A stretch of 10,060 nt of DNA, from contig JBCCTY010000146.1 of NCBI GenBank assembly GCA_039197885.1, forward strand, positions 1 to 10,060, in the 5' to 3' direction. Under the pieces are notes generated by a model. The model was not told where the DNA came from. It saw only the letters and a program-made list of their open reading frames with translations, and did no database searches. A program made the translations under genes and the position numbers. Shown piece after piece: positions 6,320 through 10,060 of this stretch. The DNA comes from JBCBSZ01 sp039197885 (GTDB lineage Bacteria; Actinomycetota; Acidimicrobiia; Acidimicrobiales; Poriferisodalaceae). Each line of letters opens with the position of its first letter. Position 1 is the first letter of the stretch.

Positions 6320-6325
6320 TACGTT
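6320..6325 (+). promoter_or_regulatory. candidate -10 TACGTT for the oxidoreductase-DUF1772 pair
   Basis: TACGTT fits TAnnnT and would place a transcription start near 6332, leaving a leader of about 34 nt with the GGAG ribosome site at 6355-6358. No good -35 is visible, which would agree with dependence on an activator. Confidence 0.3.
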
Positions 6326-6365
6326 GCTCGTGTCCACCTCGACACGACACGAACGGAGCACGGAC

Positions 6366-7046
6366 ATGACCACGAACAGCGACCTCGGTAGCCGCAAGAT
6401 CCTCGTCGTCGGTGCCAGCGGCGGCTCCGGCCGAGCAGCCGTCACGGCGCTCGTCGCCGCCGGACACCACGTGACCGCCTTCTCCCGCCACGCCGACCGG
6501 CTCGCCGCCGACGTCGACGGGCTCGTCACCATCAACGGTGACGCCCTGCGACGCGACGACATCGACCAGGCGGTCGCCGGCCAGGACGCCGTGATCGTCA
6601 CGCTCGGCATCACCGAACACCCGATCCGGGTCCAGACCCTGGGACCGAAGCACACCCCGCTCGACGTCCGCTCGGCCGGGACCCGGAACGTGATCGACGC
6701 CATGAACGCCCACGGCGTCGACCGCCTCGTCGTGCAGTCGTCCTACGGCATCGGCCCGACCCGGCAGGACCTCGGCCTCGTGGATCGGCTGTTCTTCGCG
6801 CTGGTCGTGAAGAAGCAGATGGCCGACACCGAGCTGCAGGAGCGGATCATCCGGTCCAGCGGGCTCGACTGGACCCTGGTCCAGCCGGTGCACCTGAACG
6901 ACGAGCCCGACGGTCCGGAGCCGTTCTGGTCGACGACCGGCGAGACCCGCAGCATGAAGATCTCCCGGACCGTCGTCGGTCGCACCCTCAGCCGGGTCGT
7001 GGCGGACCCCACGCTGAGCCACACCACCCTCTCGGTCTCGGGCTGA
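6366..7046 (+). CDS. NAD(P)H-binding atypical short-chain dehydrogenase/reductase, 226 aa
   Basis: Start at the ATG 6366, preceded by GGAG with a 7-nt spacer; the frame is open further upstream but that part is a shadow of araC2. The protein opens with a Rossmann fold: KILVVGASGGSGRAAVTAL, with the G-x-x-G-x-x-G turn at residues 16-22, then a second strand HVTAFSRHADRL whose Ser/Arg after the strand favours NADP(H). QDAVIVTLG (73-81), GTRNVIDAMNAHGVDRLVVQSS (105-126) and SGLDWTLVQPVHL (165-177) match the NAD(P)H-binding family PF13460 (NmrA-like/atypical SDR). It lacks the classical Y-x-x-x-K catalytic pair, which is normal in this family. Reaction and substrate cannot be read from the sequence. 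The next gene starts 9 bp after the stop, so the two are almost certainly co-transcribed, probably under AraC2. Confidence 0.9.
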   Translation: MTTNSDLGSRKILVVGASGGSGRAAVTALVAAGHHVTAFSRHADRLAADVDGLVTINGDALRRDDIDQAVAGQDAVIVTLGITEHPIRVQTLGPKHTPLDVRSAGTRNVIDAMNAHGVDRLVVQSSYGIGPTRQDLGLVDRLFFALVVKKQMADTELQERIIRSSGLDWTLVQPVHLNDEPDGPEPFWSTTGETRSMKISRTVVGRTLSRVVADPTLSHTTLSVSG

Positions 7047-7055
7047 GGAGCGACG

Positions 7056-7547
7056 ATGGACCCCAAGGACCTCCTCCTCACCAGCGGCATCGTCGCCACC
7101 GGCCTCATGGCCGGGCTGTTCTCTGGCTGGACCGTCTCGGTCATCCCCGGCACCCGACGCCTGGGCGACCGCGAGTACGTCGAGCTGATGCAGCACGTGA
7201 ACCGGGAGATCCTCACCCCCCGGTTCCTGGTGCCCTTCATCGGGATCCCGCTGCTGCTGGCCGCGGCGGCGATCGCCCACTGGCGAGCCGGTGACGAGCG
7301 GCGAGGGATGTTGATCGCCGCCAGCGCGCTCACCTACCTGGTCGGTGTCTTCGGCGTCACGGCGGCCCGCAACGTGCCACTCAACGACGCCCTCGACACC
7401 TTCGATCTCGGCACCGCCACGGCCGAGCAGGTCGAGGAGCGCCGCCAGACCTACGAGGAACCGTGGAACCGGTGGAACACCGTCCGCACGGTGGCCAACG
7501 TCGGCGCGCTCACCTTGGTCGTCGCCGCCGCCGTCCCCGTCGACTGA
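7056..7547 (+). CDS. DUF1772 (anthrone oxygenase-like) integral membrane protein, 163 aa
   Basis: Four membrane helices are visible, at about residues 7-29, 57-76, 84-105 and 143-160. Conserved positions of the DUF1772 family (PF08592) are present: a G-x-x-x-G-x-x-S-x-W first helix running into VIPG (21-32), MQHVNR (45-50), RNVPLN (105-110) after helix 3, and PWNRWNTVRT (136-145) before helix 4. Some fungal and bacterial members are anthrone oxygenases that add oxygen to polyketide anthrones without a cofactor; most bacterial ones are uncharacterised, so oxygenase activity is only a possibility. The ribosome site GAGGAG (7045-7050) overlaps the upstream stop codon, implying coupling to the NAD(P)-binding reductase. 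The pairing suggests a two-step redox modification of one hydrophobic substrate at the membrane. Confidence 0.88.
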   Translation: MDPKDLLLTSGIVATGLMAGLFSGWTVSVIPGTRRLGDREYVELMQHVNREILTPRFLVPFIGIPLLLAAAAIAHWRAGDERRGMLIAASALTYLVGVFGVTAARNVPLNDALDTFDLGTATAEQVEERRQTYEEPWNRWNTVRTVANVGALTLVVAAAVPVD

Positions 7548-7558
7548 GCTCCTCGCCC

Positions 7559-7581
7559 GGATGGGCCCGACCGCCCCATCC
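7559..7581 (+). terminator. hairpin after DUF1772, 7-bp stem
   Basis: GGATGGG (7559-7565) pairs with CCCATCC (7575-7581) around a 9-nt loop, starting 11 nt after the DUF1772 stop. No T-run follows. A weak first terminator or 3'-end stabiliser for the oxidoreductase-DUF1772 mRNA. Confidence 0.4.
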
Positions 7582-7675
7582 TCGTCCTGCGGTCCCGGGG
7601 CGCTGGTCGGCGGCCTCGTGCGCGACCGACGCGTGCGGTCGGGCCACTCCACCACGTCCGGTGCGAGCGGCTCGT

Positions 7676-7706
7676 GCACGGGCGGGGGCGCCTGCCCCGC
7701 CCGTGC
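7676..7706. terminator. strong GC-rich hairpin in convergent gap, 12-bp perfect stem
   Basis: GCACGGGCGGGG (7676-7687) and CCCCGCCCGTGC (7695-7706) form a perfect 12-bp stem with a 7-nt loop, placed between the converging DUF1772 and lipoprotein genes. It has no T-tract, as is common for actinobacterial hairpin terminators, and would act in both directions. Confidence 0.6.
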
Positions 7707-7732
7707 GGGCCATCCCCACGCCCGGCCTGCGC

Positions 7733-7768
7733 CGACGCCGGGCCGGCGTCGTTGGCGGCCCGGCGTCG
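7733..7768 (-). terminator. hairpin after the substrate-binding protein gene, 12-bp perfect stem
   Basis: CGACGCCGGGCC (7733-7744) and GGCCCGGCGTCG (7757-7768) form a perfect 12-bp stem with a 12-nt loop. Read on the minus strand it begins 7 nt after the lipoprotein stop codon, the expected place for a terminator. The left arm can instead pair with the loop (CGACGCCG-GGC-CGGCGTCG), so two folds compete. No T-tract. Confidence 0.6.
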
Positions 7769-7775
7769 ACCGGAC

Positions 7776-8972
7776 TCAGCTCCCCGGGTTGAGCGGGTTC
7801 GGTGACACCTCGGCCGGATCCACTCCGGCGATGTTGACGAACAGGTCGTCGAGGATGGCGTGAGCGGCGTGGAAGCCCCAGCCGACCCAGTGCCCGTCGA
7901 CCCGGGTGAAGTTGTCGTTCTGGATGGCGTCGAGGGTGCCGAAGAGCGGGTTGCCGACGATCTCCTCGAAGGCTGCGTCGGCCTGAGCGTCCTGCTCGGC
8001 GTCCGGCGTCTGACTCCAGAAGAAGATGTGGTCACCGTCGATGAGCTCGATCTGCTCGATCGAGATGAAGGCGCCGATGTCTCCTTCGTACAGCTCGATG
8101 GCCTCCTCGGAGGTGAGGGCCTGGGACGCCGGGCGGCCGAATCCCACGTCGGCGAGGACGGCCGAGGGGTACGAGGCGACCATGTTCATCATCACCTCGC
8201 CCGGATCGACGGTGACCCGGACGACCGAGACCTCCACGGCCGAGGGGTCGCCGACGGCCTCCTGGAGGTCGGCGACACGAGCGTCGTACTCGGCGAAGCG
8301 CTCGGCGACGACGTCCTCGCGGTTGAGCAGCGCTCCGGAGAAGTCCATGCCTTCCTTCCAATCGCCGGAACCGCCGGACTCGAAGAAGACCGTCGTGGCG
8401 ATGCCCTCGAGCTCGTCGCCGATGTCCTCGCGCATAAAGTCTCCGGCGACGATCAGGTCGGGGTCGGCGAGCGCGACGGCCTCGAGGTTGACCGGGTTGA
8501 AGCCGAGGTCGGCGATGCCCTCGAGCTGCGGGGCGAGGTAGGGGAAGTTGGTGCCCATGATGCCGGTGGCCCACGACTGGGTGCCGACCGGCGCATCGTT
8601 GGTGGCGACCAGCACCTCCAGGGCATCGGTGCTCAGGTCGACCACCCGCTCGGGCGTCTCGGGGATGCACAGCGGACCGTTGGTCATGAAGGGATGGTCG
8701 AAGCTCCGCTGCCCGTCGGCGCAGTCGCCCGCCGCCGCGTCGCTCGCAGCGGCTTCGGTGGTCTCGACCGGGGCGTCGGTCGTCGCTGGGGTCTCGGTCG
8801 TTGCCGGCGCGTCGGTCACGTCGGATGCTTCGGTGGTCTCGGCCGGTGATGCGGCCTCCGATGCCGATCCGCTCGATCCCGAGTCATCGGCGTCACCGCA
8901 GGCGGCGGCCACCACGACGAGGGTGAGGACGAGCGCGAGGGCGCGCAACGTCTGAGGGGTGCGCAGTCGCAT
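7776..8972 (-). CDS. siderophore/iron-type ABC transporter substrate-binding lipoprotein (FecB/CeuE class), 398 aa
   Basis: The ATG at 8972 has AAGGAG with a 5-nt spacer. A lipoprotein signal follows: basic MRLRTPQTLR, hydrophobic ALALVLTLVVVAA, lipobox ending at Cys25. Residues about 28-82 are a low-complexity Ser/Thr/Ala/Asp/Glu linker with repeated TTE, APATTET and TDAP units, a spacer from the membrane anchor. The binding domain is of the Fe(III)-siderophore/cobalamin class III (PF01497): PERVVDLSTDALEVLVATNDAPVGT (107-131), LEGIADLGFNPVNLEAVALADPDLIVAGDF (150-179), and GHWVGWGFHAAHAILDDLF near the C-terminus. Cys84 and Cys102 flank the entrance to the domain and could form a disulfide. 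It should bind a chelated metal outside the membrane and hand it to a permease/ATPase pair, but neither gene is in the window. It stands alone between a terminator and a divergent promoter. Ligand unknown; siderophore is the likeliest. Confidence 0.92.
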   Translation of the reverse strand: MRLRTPQTLRALALVLTLVVVAAACGDADDSGSSGSASEAASPAETTEASDVTDAPATTETPATTDAPVETTEAAASDAAAGDCADGQRSFDHPFMTNGPLCIPETPERVVDLSTDALEVLVATNDAPVGTQSWATGIMGTNFPYLAPQLEGIADLGFNPVNLEAVALADPDLIVAGDFMREDIGDELEGIATTVFFESGGSGDWKEGMDFSGALLNREDVVAERFAEYDARVADLQEAVGDPSAVEVSVVRVTVDPGEVMMNMVASYPSAVLADVGFGRPASQALTSEEAIELYEGDIGAFISIEQIELIDGDHIFFWSQTPDAEQDAQADAAFEEIVGNPLFGTLDAIQNDNFTRVDGHWVGWGFHAAHAILDDLFVNIAGVDPAEVSPNPLNPGS

Positions 8973-9007
8973 GGCTGCTCCTTCGATTCGCCCGGACGGG
9001 CGATCTC

Positions 9008-9031
9008 CTAGGGGGTGATAGGCGACCCTAG
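9008..9031. repeat. inverted repeat CTAGGG-N12-CCCTAG in the lipoprotein promoter
   Basis: Six-base arms at 9008-9013 and 9026-9031, just upstream of the lipoprotein start; the right arm overlaps the candidate -10. CTAG is scarce in this window: I saw only two other copies, at 495-498 and 2670-2673. A regulator site is possible. It does not fit the 19-bp DtxR/IdeR iron box. Confidence 0.35.
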
Positions 9032-9053
9032 TGGATTCCAACAGGTGACCCAA
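9025..9053 (-). promoter_or_regulatory. candidate promoter of the lipoprotein gene (TTGGGT-17-TAGGGT)
   Basis: On the minus strand, TTGGGT (9053-9048) and TAGGGT (9030-9025) are separated by 17 bp, the only well-spaced -35/-10 pair I found in the window. The start would be near 9018, giving a leader of about 45 nt. The -35 overlaps a GGTGACCC element (9044-9051). Confidence 0.4.
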
Positions 9054-9160
9054 CAACCCTCGACCCGGCCACCGCGGTGACCCCCCTCCGACCGGCCATC
9101 GACCGAGCCGTGCCCGCCTCACCCGGGTGAGTGGCGCGATCGGGGTGACCCCGGGTCACC
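9044..9160. promoter_or_regulatory. cluster of GGTGACCC elements in the divergent region
   Basis: GGTGACCC occurs at 9044-9051, 9076-9083 and 9144-9151, and its reverse complement GGGTCACC at 9153-9160. The last two form a near-perfect 17-bp palindrome (8-bp arms, one central C) 49 nt before the dehydrogenase GTG. The first copy overlaps the lipoprotein -35. This looks like a multi-site operator; the protein is unknown. Confidence 0.45.
9119..9130. promoter_or_regulatory. palindrome TCACCCGGGTGA, copy 3 (operator candidate)
   Basis: Perfect 12-bp palindrome in the divergent gap between the lipoprotein and dehydrogenase genes, 79 nt before the dehydrogenase start. It is followed by GTG, as is the half-site at 443-451. 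It lies 13 bp left of the 17-bp GGTGACCC palindrome. Confidence 0.6.
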
Positions 9161-9209
9161 TGGTTCGTCGCGACGTTGAGGGTCGACCACCCACCCAGGA
9201 GGCACTCCC

Positions 9210-10060
9210 GTGCGAACCGTCGATGCACCGACGACCGACGCCATCACCATCCCCGAGCGAATGCGAGCGGTCGTCCAGGACCGCTACGGCACCGCCGAGG
9301 TGCTCCGGCACGGCGAGCTGCCGGTGCCCTCACCCAGGCCCCGACAGGTCCTCGTCGAGGTCATCGCATCCGGCGTCGACCGGGGGACGGTGCACCAGGT
9401 CACCGGACTGCCCCACCTCGTCCGCCTCGCCGGGTACGGCGTGCGCCGTCCGGGGCGGCCGACACCCGGACTCGATGGCGCGGGACGGGTCGTGGCCGTG
9501 GGCACCGAGGTCACCCGCTTCGACGTCGGCGACCGGGTGTTCGGCTTCTTCGACGGCTCGCTGGCCCGGTACGCCGTCGCCGACGAGTCCCGGCTCGCAC
9601 GCACGCCGGAACTGGTCATCGACGAGCACGCTGCGGTCGCCGCCGTGTCCGGCATCACGGCGCTCCAGGCCCTCACCTCGGTCGGTGGGCTCGAGGCCGA
9701 CGAGCGGGTGCTCGTGATCGGTGCCTCGGGAGCGGTCGGCAGCTTCGCCACCCAGATCGCGGTCGCCCTCGGGGGTCGCGTCACCGGCGTGGCCGGCACC
9801 GCGAACCTCGACCTCGTCCGTGCGTTGGGAGCCGAGGCCGTCGTCGACCACACGACCACCGACGTCACCGCGAGCCCCGGGTCGTTCGACCTCATCGTCG
9901 ACACCGGGGGACGGACCCCGGTCCGGCGCCTTCGTCGGATCCTCGGCCCCACCGGCCGACTCGTCCTCGTCGGCGGGGAGGGCGGCAACCGGATCACCGG
10001 TGGCATCGGCCGGCAGCTCCGGGCGATGGTCCTGTCGAGGCTGGTCACGCAGACCCTCAC
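9210..10060 (+). CDS. zinc-independent medium-chain dehydrogenase/reductase (quinone oxidoreductase-like), 3' end missing
   Basis: The GTG at 9210 is preceded by AGGAGG with a 7-nt spacer, a nearly perfect ribosome site, and is preferred over the ATG at 9261 where most family members begin (MRAVVQDRYG). The 17 extra residues (RTVDAPTTDAITIPER) look like an unstructured addition. In all, 283 codons are visible. The catalytic GroES-like domain runs to about residue 135 (RQVLVEVIASGVDRGTVHQVTG, then LDGAGRVVAVGTEVTRFDVGDRVFG). The Rossmann domain follows with AAVSGITALQAL and the dinucleotide-binding VLVIGASGAVGSFATQIAVALG. GGEGGNRITGGIGRQLRAM near the visible end is typical of the NAD(P)-dependent MDR subgroup of about 320-330 aa, so about 40 residues are missing. 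Zinc-ligand cysteines are absent, as in QOR-type enzymes that reduce quinones or enones with NADPH. It diverges from the lipoprotein gene. Confidence 0.9.
   Translation, partial: MRTVDAPTTDAITIPERMRAVVQDRYGTAEVLRHGELPVPSPRPRQVLVEVIASGVDRGTVHQVTGLPHLVRLAGYGVRRPGRPTPGLDGAGRVVAVGTEVTRFDVGDRVFGFFDGSLARYAVADESRLARTPELVIDEHAAVAAVSGITALQALTSVGGLEADERVLVIGASGAVGSFATQIAVALGGRVTGVAGTANLDLVRALGAEAVVDHTTTDVTASPGSFDLIVDTGGRTPVRRLRRILGPTGRLVLVGGEGGNRITGGIGRQLRAMVLSRLVTQTL

Noticed and set aside
5110..6345. 411-codon minus-strand frame opposite AraC2
   Set aside because: Shadow of AraC2; it would also cover the whole hydrolase/araC2 promoter region.
6273..7679. 468-codon minus-strand frame opposite the oxidoreductase and DUF1772 genes
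   Set aside because: Shadow frame; no recognisable domain, and the plus-strand genes have good ribosome sites and family motifs.
7860..8849. 329-codon plus-strand frame opposite the lipoprotein
   Set aside because: Shadow; its Gly/Val/Asp-rich sequence mirrors the codons of the binding protein.
9008..9031. DtxR/IdeR iron box upstream of the siderophore-type lipoprotein
   Set aside because: The TAGG and CCTA pieces here are spaced wrongly (4 bp instead of 9) and the flanks do not fit the 19-bp consensus; kept only as an unassigned inverted repeat.
9127..9717. 196-codon plus-strand frame over the dehydrogenase start
   Set aside because: Wrong frame: Ser/Pro/Arg-rich translation typical of a frameshifted high-GC gene; the correct frame starts at 9210 with AGGAGG.

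Overview
The window is a very GC-rich stretch, roughly 70% G+C by eye, with strong G/C bias at third codon positions. It also has GTG starts, leaderless-type gene starts and lipoproteins with an acidic, Thr/Ala-rich spacer. Together these point to a high-GC actinobacterium. The lipoprotein style would fit Acidimicrobiia (Ilumatobacter-like), but that placement is an impression, not a demonstrated assignment. Coding density is high, every intergenic gap is under 300 bp, and I saw no RNA gene, CRISPR array, IS element or phage gene.

Layout. (1) At the left edge, two overlapping minus-strand genes encode a small cytosolic protein (78 aa) and the start of a membrane protein. They diverge from a plus-strand MalT-like LuxR regulator (721 aa). 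(2) Converging on the regulator is a minus-strand group: a serine beta-lactamase-fold hydrolase, an AraC regulator (AraC1) and a 63-aa glycine-rich membrane peptide. (3) A second AraC regulator (AraC2), clearly paralogous to AraC1, diverges from the hydrolase. It is followed on the plus strand by an NAD(P)-binding oxidoreductase and a DUF1772 (anthrone-oxygenase-like) membrane protein, which form a tight pair. (4) A 228-bp convergent gap holds two strong hairpins and one weaker one. After it comes a minus-strand siderophore-type ABC substrate-binding lipoprotein with no transporter partners in the window. (5) At the right edge, diverging from the lipoprotein gene, is the 5' part of a medium-chain (quinone-oxidoreductase-like) dehydrogenase.

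How it may work together. The hydrolase and the oxidoreductase/DUF1772 pair sit on either side of the AraC2 gene, and AraC1 lies just downstream of the hydrolase. This looks like a small regulator-plus-enzyme locus acting on an unidentified small molecule. The most striking unexplained signal is a perfect 12-bp palindrome, TCACCCGGGTGA. I found it exactly three times, once in each of the three divergent intergenic regions and never whole inside a gene. It suggests one common regulator over the LuxR, hydrolase/AraC2 and lipoprotein/dehydrogenase promoters. Other signals are a 21-bp-spaced direct repeat in front of the oxidoreductase pair (AraC-site geometry), a cluster of GGTGACCC elements in front of the dehydrogenase, and leaderless-type starts on the regulators. 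AraC1's homology extends upstream of its first ATG to an ACG codon.
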